Positions 37,732 to 46,675 of a stretch of DNA of 64,000 nt are shown here, piece after piece (positions within the stretch are counted from its first letter, which is position 1; each line of letters starts with the position of its first letter). The DNA is taken from positions 211,800 through 275,799 of the forward strand of contig NZ_LDQA01000001.1 of the NCBI RefSeq assembly GCF_001475935.1. The letters run 5' to 3'. The notes beneath the pieces are model-generated. The model did no database searches, was not told the origin of the DNA, and was given only the letters and a program-made list of their open reading frames with translations. This stretch comes from Aureimonas ureilytica (GTDB lineage Bacteria; Pseudomonadota; Alphaproteobacteria; Rhizobiales; Rhizobiaceae). Made by a program: the position numbers and the translations under genes.

Positions 37732-40700
37732 CGGAACGCCCCCGGAACACGCGCTTCAAGAATGGGCTTCATGGCGCCGATCGCCAGCACGAAGGGGCGA
37801 CCGTCCGCCCCCTGTATCCATTGCGGATCGTCAGACGTGGGATCGCCCATCGCGAAGCGATAGCCGCCATAGACGGCAACGGGCGTTGCAGCCTTGATGT
37901 CGGCGGCACTGTAGGCTTTGCCGTTCTCGCGGCGAGGCGGCGCGGAGAAATAAGGCTTCCCGACGCGCGAGCGGCTTTCTCCGGTCGCAAGCAAGTCGCT
38001 GTCCCGAATGGCGTCGATCACGTCAACAAAGCGATCGGCGCGGATGGTGGGCGGCACGATCACGTCCTTTCGATTGCCGGTCGTGCGTCCCCCTAAATAG
38101 CCGTTGCTGATTTTTAACTTCGTAATTCCCCCATACTGCACGTCGCCATCGAACACGGCCCCTGTCGCTTCCTGAAGGGCTCGCTCGTAGATACCAACCA
38201 CCGCTTCGCTTTTGGGATCGATCCCGGCTTTGGCAATCCGCGCTTTGGTAATGGCCTCAGCCGTCGCGATCGCGCGCGTGGCATCGGCAGGCGATCCCGC
38301 ATAGGCTTGGCCGAAGGTCTGGGTCACTACAAATTTCTTCATGGGCTCTTTCAGAAAGTCCGGATGGTTCTTTCCGTCCGCGCCCTTACCGTAGCCGTCG
38401 ATCACGTCGGCCGCCGCCTTGGGCGATCCGCCGCCGGCGAGGATGACACCCGCCTGCGCGATCGCCGGCGCATCGTCCTTCAGCTCGACCAGGATTGAAC
38501 CGACGCTTGGGCCAGCCCCGCGCACGAGCCCGGCGGCGAGCGCCGCCGCGCCGGCGGGGTTCTGTTCCACCATGGCGCGGATCGCCGCCGCCTCGCCCGG
38601 CTTCAGGTATTTGGGCGTCACCCCGAAATGCTCGGCCGCCAGCTCGGCGCGCTCGACGCGCAGCTTCACCCGGCCGATCAGGTCATCGGGAGATTGCGCA
38701 TCCATGAGCGATCCGTCTTCGGGCGGCAGGAGCCCCTTGCGCTCGGCGAGCCCGACCGGGTTTTCTCGCGCGGCCGTCTTCATGCGCTCCAGCTCGGCGC
38801 GCGCGAAATCCGCCGTGCCGTTCGACACGGCCGAGGCGTCACGCTCCAGGCCGAGGACATATGTTTCGGCCTCGTTCAGCGGCTTGTCGCGTAGGATGCG
38901 CGCGGCGCTGACCTTCTCCATGGTTTCATTGACGATGGCCGCACCCTTCGGGGCCGTCTTCCGGTCAAGCATGAAGCGGCCCATCTCGGCACTATCGACC
39001 TCGATGCCGGCGGCGACGCGCTCGGCGATCGAATCCCCTCGCGCCTTCAGCGTCCGATCGGCTTCCGAGCCGATGCGTTGCTTCTCGGCGCGGGTGCGAT
39101 CCAGCGCCGCGTCCAGTTCGGCCCATCCCGCGCCGTCGATGCCGGCGAGCCCGCCGCTGGCGAAGTCCTTGCGCATGGTCTCCTTCAGCGCCGCGACCTC
39201 TTCGGGCGTCTTCAGAAGCTCGGCTTGTCGGCCGTAGAAGGACACGGCCGTCTGCCGGCGGCTGGCAAGCTTGGCCTTGGCCGCGTCGTCGGGATCGAGG
39301 ATGCCTCGCGCTACGGCACTGTCGAAATGTGCGTCTCGGGCTTGCTGGCTCGACGCAATCGCTTCAGCAGCGTCGTCGCGCGTGGGATCGAAGCCGGCGA
39401 CTGTCCGCGCTGTGATCGTTTCGAGTTCAGCATTCCGATTGAGGAATTCCGCTCGGTCGGCCTGCTTCCGCCGCTGGTCCAGGTTCTCCCGCGCCAGATG
39501 CCGGTAAGGCTGCGTCACATGCTGAAAGGCTTTGTCATAATCGGCCGCAACCTCAGGGAAGACATGGTCCTGCATGTGAACGGTGCGCAGGGCTTGGAAG
39601 GCGTTGTCCAGCGCGGCCGGATCATCTTTGAATTTGGAATAGACGGCGTCCACGTCGGTGCGGATCGTGGTGTCGAGCTGTTCGAGATAGGTCCGCATCC
39701 CGGCCGCGTCATAGGCGCGGCCCCGGATCGTCATGGACCCGGTCGGGCGAAAGCCGCCAGCGCCGCCGCTCCGGATCGAAGCGGGCTCGACCACGCGCGT
39801 CACGGTCGGCGGCCCGACGCTCTCGGGCGCGACAGACGTTGCGGCCGGTGCGTCGGCCGCCTTCGGCTGGCTTGCGGTCTGGGTCGGTGCGATCGTCTCG
39901 ATGGCAGCGGCCGCTCCCGTAGGAGCCGGCGTCGGCGCGAGCGCCGTCGCGGTTGGCGCTGCCGGCTCATAGCCTTCACCGAACGACGCGGCCCAGAGCG
40001 TGTTGGCGAGCCTGTTATCCCAACCATGCCCGGCGCGCGGCGTCCGTGCCGTGTAGCCTCGGGGCCGTTCGAAGTGCATCAAGGCTTCGGCCGCCGACGT
40101 GTAATCGGTCGCCGCCTGGAGCCGGTTCCAGGCAAGGCGTTCGCCGGGGCTCGTCTTCAGCTCATGGACGAAGAAATCCATCTGCGTATCGACATCGCGC
40201 CAGTTCGCCCCGCGCGACTGCGCAAAACTCTGCAAGGCGGTGCGGCGCTCGTTGCGCCATTGCCAGATACCCGACGAGGTTCCGCTATCGCCATCCGGCC
40301 CGGCCGCGTTCAGAGAGCTTTCCTGTCGGCCATGCCCGACCGAAGCCGCCGCTGCGACGTGACTTAAACCGCGCTGGCGAAGCCCTTGATAGATATAGCG
40401 CCCGCGCTCGTCCAAGTCCTTCCCGCCTGTCGCGGGGGCCGGCAGGGACTGACCGGATGCGGCATAGGCCATCGGAGCGCCGCCGGTCGTGGTGGTGGTC
40501 ACGCCGCCAGAGATTTCCGAAGGACGCGGCCCGTTCGCCAAGGCGTCGCGCAGGCCCGCCTCGCGACCTTCCTTCTCGGCATAGGCGTCGGCAATCTGGT
40601 CTGCGGTGGCAGCCGCGCGCGCGAACGCTTCCGCGACGCGGCGTTCGGGACCGCCGTCCGGACGATCGACAGCCAGAAGCCCGTCCTGAAGAACGGGCGA

Positions 40701-40751
40701 GACGCGGAAGGGCTTGTAGCCAACCGGCGAAGGGTTCTTGTTCATCGCCAT
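37728..40751 (-). CDS. Giant internal virion protein with lysozyme-like domain
   Basis: A 1007-residue protein. Around residues 105-205 is a phage tail lysozyme-like region: YIYQGLRQRGLSHVAAAASV, then GHGRQESSLNAAGPDGDSG with a candidate catalytic Glu, SSGIWQWRNERR, and LMHFERPRGY. A Pro/Ala/Thr linker (about 220-290) joins it to a long helical remainder. In podoviruses such proteins cut peptidoglycan locally during DNA entry. The ATG at 40751 overlaps the previous stop (TGATG); a GTG one codon earlier is also possible. Confidence 0.82.
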   Translation of the reverse strand: MAMNKNPSPVGYKPFRVSPVLQDGLLAVDRPDGGPERRVAEAFARAAATADQIADAYAEKEGREAGLRDALANGPRPSEISGGVTTTTTGGAPMAYAASGQSLPAPATGGKDLDERGRYIYQGLRQRGLSHVAAAASVGHGRQESSLNAAGPDGDSGTSSGIWQWRNERRTALQSFAQSRGANWRDVDTQMDFFVHELKTSPGERLAWNRLQAATDYTSAAEALMHFERPRGYTARTPRAGHGWDNRLANTLWAASFGEGYEPAAPTATALAPTPAPTGAAAAIETIAPTQTASQPKAADAPAATSVAPESVGPPTVTRVVEPASIRSGGAGGFRPTGSMTIRGRAYDAAGMRTYLEQLDTTIRTDVDAVYSKFKDDPAALDNAFQALRTVHMQDHVFPEVAADYDKAFQHVTQPYRHLARENLDQRRKQADRAEFLNRNAELETITARTVAGFDPTRDDAAEAIASSQQARDAHFDSAVARGILDPDDAAKAKLASRRQTAVSFYGRQAELLKTPEEVAALKETMRKDFASGGLAGIDGAGWAELDAALDRTRAEKQRIGSEADRTLKARGDSIAERVAAGIEVDSAEMGRFMLDRKTAPKGAAIVNETMEKVSAARILRDKPLNEAETYVLGLERDASAVSNGTADFARAELERMKTAARENPVGLAERKGLLPPEDGSLMDAQSPDDLIGRVKLRVERAELAAEHFGVTPKYLKPGEAAAIRAMVEQNPAGAAALAAGLVRGAGPSVGSILVELKDDAPAIAQAGVILAGGGSPKAAADVIDGYGKGADGKNHPDFLKEPMKKFVVTQTFGQAYAGSPADATRAIATAEAITKARIAKAGIDPKSEAVVGIYERALQEATGAVFDGDVQYGGITKLKISNGYLGGRTTGNRKDVIVPPTIRADRFVDVIDAIRDSDLLATGESRSRVGKPYFSAPPRRENGKAYSAADIKAATPVAVYGGYRFAMGDPTSDDPQWIQGADGRPFVLAIGAMKPILEARVPGAFR

Positions 40752-41353
40752 CACCCCCGCATTCCAAAGCGAGCCGCGCCCTGAAGCAGAGCCATCGCGC
40801 CTGTCTTCTTGGCCGCGCGCCGGGTGGATGCGGCCTGCGTCTTCAGGTTGGACGCCCGCTCTTCGAGCCGCGCGACCCGAGAGCGTTCGGTTCCGATGGA
40901 CGTTTCAAGCCCGACATCGGCTTCGCGGAAAGCTTCCTGCCGCGCCTGGCTCGGCGTCCCGAACGACAGATCGACGCCCGAGGCGGCATAGCTCGTCGCC
41001 TGATCGCCGATCGCGTCCATCATGGCGCGCTTGATGGAGGTCCGTCTTTCAATGCCTTGCAGCGTTTCGTTCGATTGCTGCATGATCGCGTCCTTGGCCG
41101 CCAGCTCCTGGTTCGTTGCCTCGATCTCGGCCGCATCATTCGCCGCGCTGACGGACATGAGCGTCGCGGTGCCGGCGAGAATGCTGGAGATGGTCGAGCC
41201 GAGCGATAGGCCAGCACCGGCAGCAGCCCCGGCACCGGCGGCAGCACCAGCGCCAGCCGCCGCGCCGGCGCCCGCCGCAGCGGTGCCGCCGATCCCCAGG
41301 GCGGAACCGACACTCGAAAACAGCGTCGTGAATGCAGCCGCGATCGGCGCCAT
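40751..41353 (-). CDS. Small internal virion protein with Gly/Ala repeat
   Basis: A 200-residue protein in the position of T7 gp14. Residues 20-50 are an almost pure Gly/Ala tract with a GAGAAA period, followed by a hydrophobic segment (SLGSTISSILAGTATLMSV) and a long coiled coil (about 70-190). A membrane-inserting ejection pore component is a reasonable guess. Start ATG 41353 overlaps the preceding stop (GTGATG), with GAGGAG upstream. Confidence 0.7.
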   Translation of the reverse strand: MAPIAAAFTTLFSSVGSALGIGGTAAAGAGAAAGAGAAAGAGAAAGAGLSLGSTISSILAGTATLMSVSAANDAAEIEATNQELAAKDAIMQQSNETLQGIERRTSIKRAMMDAIGDQATSYAASGVDLSFGTPSQARQEAFREADVGLETSIGTERSRVARLEERASNLKTQAASTRRAAKKTGAMALLQGAARFGMRG

Positions 41354-43428
41354 CACAGTTTCTCCTCGAAGGTGAGATTGCGGACCCAGAGCGAGCCCGG
41401 CCGGGTTTGCGAGATGACGACCGTCGTGTCCTCGATCGCGCCGGGAATGCCCGCCACGGTGACGAGCTGCGTCTTGGGCGGCATCGGCTGGTCGGTCGGG
41501 TCGGACGTGCGCAGCAACGGCACGTCGCGAACCGGCGTCCCGTTCGCGCCGATCGCGATCGAGGTGGTGCCGAGAACATTCGCCTTGACCGTATGGACGC
41601 GGCCGGGGCGTCGAAGAACCTGGTCGCCCGGCAGAACCCGAACACGCGGCATGGACTGGAAGAGCGGCGCGATCCAGAGACCGACCGACAGAGCGGTGGA
41701 CGGGAAAGGCGTTTTGATCGAACCGCCGGACACGGTGAACGGCCCATCCACGAAGCCGCCTGAAGTCATGATCCAGACCGCGCGCCCTTCAAAGGGCAAG
41801 CCGGACACGACCCCACCCGCATCGCTCACGCTATTCAGGGCACCCGCCAGCCAGGAGCCCGGCGCGAGCCATTCATATTGCAGCCCGTCCGGCCGCTCGA
41901 CCACGAGCCAAAGCCGGTTGCTGGCATCCACGCCGATCGAGCGCACCGGCCCGCCCGCGTCATATTCGAAGAAGGCCGTGATCTCCTGATCGCGGATGAT
42001 GGTCGCGCAGACCAGGCGTCCGTCAGAGCGCAGGAGCCAGAGACGCGGCGCGTCCGTGTCGTCGGTGCCGCGCTGAAGGTCGGACATGACGATGCCGTCC
42101 ACCAGATGGCTCGCCAGAAGCGATTCCTGCCGCGACGTGAAGGCGGTGGACAGATCGTCATAGGCCGTCGAGAACAGGACGCCGCCTCGCTGGGCGACGA
42201 AATAGGTCCGGTTCTCGATCTCGGCGGGCCATGTCCCGCGCTGGAGCCCGTTGCGCCCGGTCTCCACGAAGTTCGACGGCTCGTTGCGCGCGATCGTTCG
42301 GTTGGTCGCGAAATATTCCGCCTCGTCGGTGAACACGAGCAGATATTGCCGGGCTGTGACGTGCAGGATTTCTTCGGCCGAGTTGGTCCGCAGGGCCTCC
42401 AGCTTCGCGCCGTCGCTGCGCTGGGCCTTGATGTTGACGTTGAAATATTCCGCTGTCTGCGACAGCAGGAGCGCGGAGGGGCGCGCCTTCAGCCCGGCAT
42501 AGGCCAAGCGGTCCTGCACGATTGCCACGACGCCCGGCCAGCCGCGAGAGCCGGACATGAGAGCTTCGCCATCCGTGCGCCCGATCTGCGTATGGGTCGG
42601 CAGGATCGAGACGGTGCCCGTGTTCACGATCTGGGACGTGACAGCATACTCGGCCCCCGACTGAGCGCCGCCGAACGTCAGCGTGAACGTCTTGAGCCCG
42701 GAATTGACAAAGGTCTGATCGGCGACGAAACCGACGCCAGGCCCAAGCGAAGGCAGATCGCGAAGCTGAGTTTGCAGCTTGGCAGCCAGATCGTTCCATT
42801 GCGCCTGTGTGGCATCCTGAACCGCCGTGCCGAGCGTCTGGGCTTCGATCGTCTCGCCGTCCACGGTGATCGACACCACCGCGTCGGTCTTGTCGCCCGC
42901 CTGCGGCCAACGCAGGTAGAGCGTCCATTGATCTGCGGTCTTGGGATAGGTGCCGCCGAGATCCACCTCGGGGATGCGCTGGAACGGCCATTCGTCCAGC
43001 GACCAGACCCCATCGCTTTGACGCAGCACCCGAAGCGAGCGCAAATCCTTATGAAAAATGCCGATCGTGTCGCCTTCGAGATAAAGGTTCGCCTCGGCCG
43101 CGATCGTGGCCGACACGCCGGGAAGACCGACCTGGGCGACAAGGGCGAAGCCGAGAAAAATATCCAGCCGCCCCGGTAGGAGCGCCACGAAGAACGACTT
43201 CTCGCGGCTTTGCTTCAGTCGCCAGAAGCGCGGCGCGACCGTCGCGCCGACTGGCTGGATGCGCCTTGTGCCCGGCAGATTGCGAAAGCCCGCCTGCGCG
43301 ACGGGCTCGATGTTCCGGAACCGGAGCCCGGCCGCGTAATATTGCTTGATGTCGATGCGGCCGGCGAGTTCCGGGGAGAACTCGCCGGCATTCATGGACT
43401 GCTGGCCTGAGCCGGGACGCGCCACCAT
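41353..43428 (-). CDS. Tail tubular protein B (T7 gp12-like nozzle)
   Basis: A 691-residue beta-rich tail protein. The N-terminus NAGEFSPELAGRIDIKQYYAAG followed by NLPGTRRIQP is characteristic (first part quoted as NAGEFSPELAGR), as are DRLAYAGLKARPSALLLSQ and the ILHVTARQYLLVFTDEAEYF region. It forms the distal nozzle of the short tail. Its ATG directly follows the stop of tail tubular protein A. Confidence 0.88.
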   Translation of the reverse strand: MVARPGSGQQSMNAGEFSPELAGRIDIKQYYAAGLRFRNIEPVAQAGFRNLPGTRRIQPVGATVAPRFWRLKQSREKSFFVALLPGRLDIFLGFALVAQVGLPGVSATIAAEANLYLEGDTIGIFHKDLRSLRVLRQSDGVWSLDEWPFQRIPEVDLGGTYPKTADQWTLYLRWPQAGDKTDAVVSITVDGETIEAQTLGTAVQDATQAQWNDLAAKLQTQLRDLPSLGPGVGFVADQTFVNSGLKTFTLTFGGAQSGAEYAVTSQIVNTGTVSILPTHTQIGRTDGEALMSGSRGWPGVVAIVQDRLAYAGLKARPSALLLSQTAEYFNVNIKAQRSDGAKLEALRTNSAEEILHVTARQYLLVFTDEAEYFATNRTIARNEPSNFVETGRNGLQRGTWPAEIENRTYFVAQRGGVLFSTAYDDLSTAFTSRQESLLASHLVDGIVMSDLQRGTDDTDAPRLWLLRSDGRLVCATIIRDQEITAFFEYDAGGPVRSIGVDASNRLWLVVERPDGLQYEWLAPGSWLAGALNSVSDAGGVVSGLPFEGRAVWIMTSGGFVDGPFTVSGGSIKTPFPSTALSVGLWIAPLFQSMPRVRVLPGDQVLRRPGRVHTVKANVLGTTSIAIGANGTPVRDVPLLRTSDPTDQPMPPKTQLVTVAGIPGAIEDTTVVISQTRPGSLWVRNLTFEEKL

Positions 43429-44052
43429 TCAGAGCCACCGCGCGTCGTTCAGCGGATCGGATCGCAGAAGCGGCGAGGACACGGGCGCGGCGGCGCGATC
43501 CTGCGCGACCAGGCGGCCGAACGCGCCGCCGGTGCCGCCCTGTGCCGGGGTGCCGAAGGCCGTCGCCCACAGCTCGGCCGCCAGCCCCTCGTCCTGTTGC
43601 ATCGGCACGGCCAGGCGCGAGGCGAGCGCCGTGGTGAAGGCCGAGCGGAAATTGGGCTCCCAGGCGACGGGATCGACTTCGACCTTGCAGCGCGCCCACA
43701 CGGCGGGCTCATGCGCAAAGAGCGTCTCGCCTTCGATCGTGTAGTTGCGCAAAACGGCTTCGCTCGGGGCGACGGCGCGCAGCACCAGGAGCGGCGCGCC
43801 GAGCCGATCGCCGGGCAGCTCGAACCCGTAGGTCCAGCCATTGTCCGGCTTGGCCGCCAAGCGCGACAGGCGCGAGGTCCGGCGCGCGAAGGTCCAGTCG
43901 TGGAGACCGAAGCAAATGTCCACCACGTCGGGCCAGACGGCGTCGATCGCGCCGTTGGCGAAGCTTTCGTCATCGAGCGAGAAGGACGGCGCCTGCCCGA
44001 GCTGGATCAGCGCGCGATTGACGATCGTCGCCTTGTCGATCGGCTGGGCCAT
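43429..44052 (-). CDS. Tail tubular protein A (T7 gp11-like gatekeeper)
   Basis: A 207-residue protein opening IDKATIVNRALIQLGQAPSF, with DICFGLHDWTFARR and the WTYGFELPGD segment, the familiar pattern of short-tail gatekeeper proteins (gp11/gp4-like). It connects portal and nozzle. It is contiguous with tail tubular protein B. Confidence 0.88.
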   Translation of the reverse strand: MAQPIDKATIVNRALIQLGQAPSFSLDDESFANGAIDAVWPDVVDICFGLHDWTFARRTSRLSRLAAKPDNGWTYGFELPGDRLGAPLLVLRAVAPSEAVLRNYTIEGETLFAHEPAVWARCKVEVDPVAWEPNFRSAFTTALASRLAVPMQQDEGLAAELWATAFGTPAQGGTGGAFGRLVAQDRAAAPVSSPLLRSDPLNDARWL

Positions 44053-44067
44053 GGCGCCGCCCTCGCC

Positions 44068-44328
44068 TTACGACGCGACCGTGACGACGCCGCCGGCAAC
44101 GTCCGTCACGATGAGGTCGAGCTTGGCGGGCGTTCCGTCCACGGCGACCGAACAGAAGAAGCGGTCGCCCTTCTTCAGGTTGCACTTCTGGCGCGCGTCG
44201 TTGAAGTAGCCGGCGGCCGTCACCGTCGCGGCTGCATCGGCCGTCGAGTAGACATAGAAATTGGCCTGGGTGCGCGAGCCGCGATCGCTGGTGCCGAAGC
44301 GCGACAGCGCCTTGATGTTGAGAGCCAT
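44068..44328 (-). CDS. Small phage structural protein, unknown
   Basis: An 86-residue, predicted beta-rich protein (NFYVYSTADAAATVTAAGYF; DRFFCSVAVDG; KLDLIVTDV) directly downstream of the capsid gene. Its position suggests a capsid cement/decoration protein or minor head protein. I do not recognise the family with certainty. Confidence 0.65.
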   Translation of the reverse strand: MALNIKALSRFGTSDRGSRTQANFYVYSTADAAATVTAAGYFNDARQKCNLKKGDRFFCSVAVDGTPAKLDLIVTDVAGGVVTVAS

Positions 44329-44352
44329 GGGGTTTCTCCGGAAAGGGGAAGG

Positions 44353-44375
44353 ATCGGCGCGGCAAGCGCGCCGAT
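44353..44375. terminator. Hairpin after the capsid gene
   Basis: A perfect 9-bp stem ATCGGCGCG/CGCGCCGAT with loop GCAAG, in the short gap after the major capsid stop. T7-like phages often have a terminator or processing site here. No U-run follows, so partial termination or mRNA stabilisation is equally possible. Confidence 0.45.
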
Positions 44376-44381
44376 GCGGCG

Positions 44382-45305
44382 TCAGGCGGCGATACGCTGG
44401 CTGCGAACCTGCGACTTGACGCGCAGGCGCTTCACGCCCTCGGGCAGGATGCCGATCGACGCGGCGGACAGGCCGACCTTCGCCAGCATGGGCGAGCCCT
44501 CATAGTCCGCGTGGACGGTGATCGAGGGCGTTTCCTGATCCCATTCGGCTTCGTTGCCCATGGCGTCGGTCGCCCACATGAACAGGTCGATATAGCCGTC
44601 CGTGTTGAAGCCGTTGCCCGCAGAGCCAGTGCCGAACGCGCCCGTCCCGAACACGAAATGCTCGTCGGGAATTTCCAGGAACTGGATGCCCATCCAGGTC
44701 TTCTTGCGAAGCCCGTTGTCGTCGCCGAAAGGCAGCTTCGGCCCGACATAGTCGGCGTTGGCGAATTCCTTGTACATGGTGAGCTGGTCGAACTGGGCGG
44801 TCGGCAGCGGGTTCCAGATAGCTTCCTCGGCACCCGATCCGCGAATCTGGGCGCGCGCTTCCATGAGGTCGATCACGTCGATCAGCTTGGAGCCGTCGCC
44901 GATCGTCTTCACGCCGGCGGAGCCGTCATTGGCGAACTTGTCGAGTGCTTCGAACTTGAGGTTATCGCGCCGGCGGCGGATCGCCGAGGACAGCATCTTG
45001 CCGACCGCCGCCTGTTCGTTCGGCCCCTGCCGGCGGGCGTCCTGAACGCGCAGCCAGGCCGAAGCCTCGAAGTCACGCATCCGGACTTCCGCCATGGAAA
45101 GGTCGGGGTTCGTGTTCTGGATTTTCTGGATCGCGCCGGAAAGCTCGTAGCTTTCCACCCGGCCGATGATCGGGAACTTGACGACACCCGCGCCGCCGTC
45201 GCCGCGCGTCATGGTGGCATCGAGAAATCCGCCGTTGGACTGGTAGCGTGCCCGGACCATGTCGCGGATTTTCTCACGATACCAAAGCGGTGCTTGCGTC
45301 GTCAT
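44382..45305 (-). CDS. Major capsid protein
   Basis: A 307-residue protein between scaffold and tail genes. It has the HK97-fold style layout: an N-terminal arm (WYREKIRDMVRARYQSNGGF), a central region with VIDLMEARAQIRGSG, and a C-terminal TPSITVHADYEGSPMLAKVG stretch. The identification rests on position, size and composition together; no closer family is claimed. It is flanked by hairpins on both sides, which suggests separate control of its mRNA level. Confidence 0.82.
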   Translation of the reverse strand: MTTQAPLWYREKIRDMVRARYQSNGGFLDATMTRGDGGAGVVKFPIIGRVESYELSGAIQKIQNTNPDLSMAEVRMRDFEASAWLRVQDARRQGPNEQAAVGKMLSSAIRRRRDNLKFEALDKFANDGSAGVKTIGDGSKLIDVIDLMEARAQIRGSGAEEAIWNPLPTAQFDQLTMYKEFANADYVGPKLPFGDDNGLRKKTWMGIQFLEIPDEHFVFGTGAFGTGSAGNGFNTDGYIDLFMWATDAMGNEAEWDQETPSITVHADYEGSPMLAKVGLSAASIGILPEGVKRLRVKSQVRSQRIAA

Positions 45306-45345
45306 GGATGACCCTCGCTGATGGACGATACACCGAGGGCCGAAG

Positions 45346-45368
45346 GCGGGAGGGAGCGCCCCTCCCGC
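45346..45368. promoter_or_regulatory. Hairpin in the capsid gene leader
   Basis: A perfect 9-bp stem GCGGGAGGG/CCCTCCCGC with loop AGCGC, between the scaffold stop and the capsid start 41 bases away. It may be an RNA processing or stability element. Confidence 0.4.
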
Positions 45369-45428
45369 ATCGCGACCGTCCGGTTAGCAGGGTCAGGATG
45401 CGGGACGGCGGCAAGGCTTAAGTGCCGA

Positions 45429-46310
45429 TCAGCCGGGATAGGCGGCTTCGTAATCCTTCTGGAGCTGGTCATAGCTCGACTTGGAGAATTTCGGGTTCCC
45501 CGGCGTGTTTTCCGGCAGCGCGACGCGGCGGCTCAGCTCGTCCTTCGTGCTCGATCCAGCCGCCGAACTGCCCGCCCCAGCCGGGCGCGGTTCACCCGAG
45601 CCGGTGAGCTGCGAGCGGAACCATTCGATCGCCTTGTGACCGTCCGCCGTGTCGCCCATCATCAACGACATGTGCTTGGCCGAATCCGCCGGAAGGCCGC
45701 GCTTCACCATGAGGTCGAGCCAGCCGAGATTGTCGTTCATGCGCTGGTCGATGCGCCGGTCCTGTTCCGCCTTCGGCAGCGATTTGGCGTCGTCGGGCAG
45801 AAGCGCGGAGCGTTCGGCCGCCACATCGATCGGCGGTTCGAGAAGGCCCATTTCGGCCGCGCCCGACATATAGGCGCCCAGAATGCCATGGAGCTGAGCG
45901 GTCGTGACGCCCAGGTCTTTGGCCTTGGACGCGACCGCATCGAACAAACCGTCCTGCTCGATCGTCGCATAATAGGGCTTCAGCTCGTCGGGCACGTCCC
46001 CGATCTGGCGATAAGCCGCCACGTCCGCCGGCACCTCGCCGCGCGCCGCGATCGCCGCCGTCAGCTTGTCGATCGTCTGATGATCCGTCTCGCCGAAATA
46101 CTGATCGGACAGACCCTCGGGCCGGTAGGTCTGGGGTGCTGCGGGAGTGCCACCCTCGCCGCCAACGCCAACGCCAGCGCCAACGCCAGCGCCAGCGCCA
46201 GCCGGCGGCGCGGCTGGTGCGCCGCCATCGGGAGCGCCAGCGGCAGGCGCACCGCCGCCGCCGCCCTCGCCGTCCGGCGCGCGAAGGATCAGGTTCAGAA
46301 GATTTCTCAT
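45429..46310 (-). CDS. Capsid scaffold/assembly protein
   Basis: A 293-residue acidic protein just upstream of the capsid gene. After MRNLLNLILRAPDGEG it has about 40 residues of Gly/Ala/Pro with a Gly-Val and Gly-Ala dipeptide repeat, then a helical core (TDHQTIDKLTAAIAARGEVP; DLGVTTAQLHGILGAYMSGA), and ends KFSKSSYDQLQKDYEAAYPG. Such composition and position fit the scaffold of podoviruses. Start ATG 46310 overlaps the preceding stop (ATGA). Confidence 0.78.
   Translation of the reverse strand: MRNLLNLILRAPDGEGGGGGAPAAGAPDGGAPAAPPAGAGAGVGAGVGVGGEGGTPAAPQTYRPEGLSDQYFGETDHQTIDKLTAAIAARGEVPADVAAYRQIGDVPDELKPYYATIEQDGLFDAVASKAKDLGVTTAQLHGILGAYMSGAAEMGLLEPPIDVAAERSALLPDDAKSLPKAEQDRRIDQRMNDNLGWLDLMVKRGLPADSAKHMSLMMGDTADGHKAIEWFRSQLTGSGEPRPAGAGSSAAGSSTKDELSRRVALPENTPGNPKFSKSSYDQLQKDYEAAYPG
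46161..46206. repeat. Hexamer tandem repeat inside the scaffold gene
   Basis: About seven copies of GCCAAC/GCCAGC encode the Gly-Val/Gly-Ala dipeptides of the scaffold N-terminus. Changes in copy number would stay in frame. Confidence 0.7.
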
Positions 46311-46675
46311 GTCGCGGACCTTTGCTCGCGTTGCTTCAGAAGCGCCTCGCCATGGGCGAGCGCATTCAGGATCACTTCGCCGACGCCCTCGATGCCCTGA
46401 CGGGTCGCGGCCAGAAGCGCGGTTTCCTCCATCGTCCGGCCCGTGGCGCGGAAGGGCTGGCGGAAGGTGATGTCCATGAGCCATTCAACCAGCTCGCGGC
46501 CGCGCGCCTCGCGCGCCAGCGCGGCGAGGAACAGCGCCGTCTCGTCGCCGGGCTGGCCCTGGACAGGCTTGCCCTCGCGCGGGGCGAACATCGCTTCGAG
46601 CTCGTCCCAACCGCCGCCCCCGCCAAGCGAGGACAAGGGCTGCGCGTCACGCCGTCCCATCGCAACATTCGTCAT
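46307..46675 (-). CDS. Phage head-region protein, unknown
   Basis: A 122-residue protein between portal and scaffold, overlapping both neighbours by four bases. The C-terminal half (LVEWLMDITFRQPFRATGRT; GIEGVGEVILNALAHGE) resembles small conserved podovirus proteins found at the same place, of Bbp19-like type. Its function is not known. Confidence 0.7.
   Translation of the reverse strand: MTNVAMGRRDAQPLSSLGGGGGWDELEAMFAPREGKPVQGQPGDETALFLAALAREARGRELVEWLMDITFRQPFRATGRTMEETALLAATRQGIEGVGEVILNALAHGEALLKQREQRSAT

Noticed and set aside
46147..46470. Pro/Ala repeat frame on the plus strand
   Set aside because: It is the complement of the hexamer repeat in the scaffold gene and has no ribosome site.
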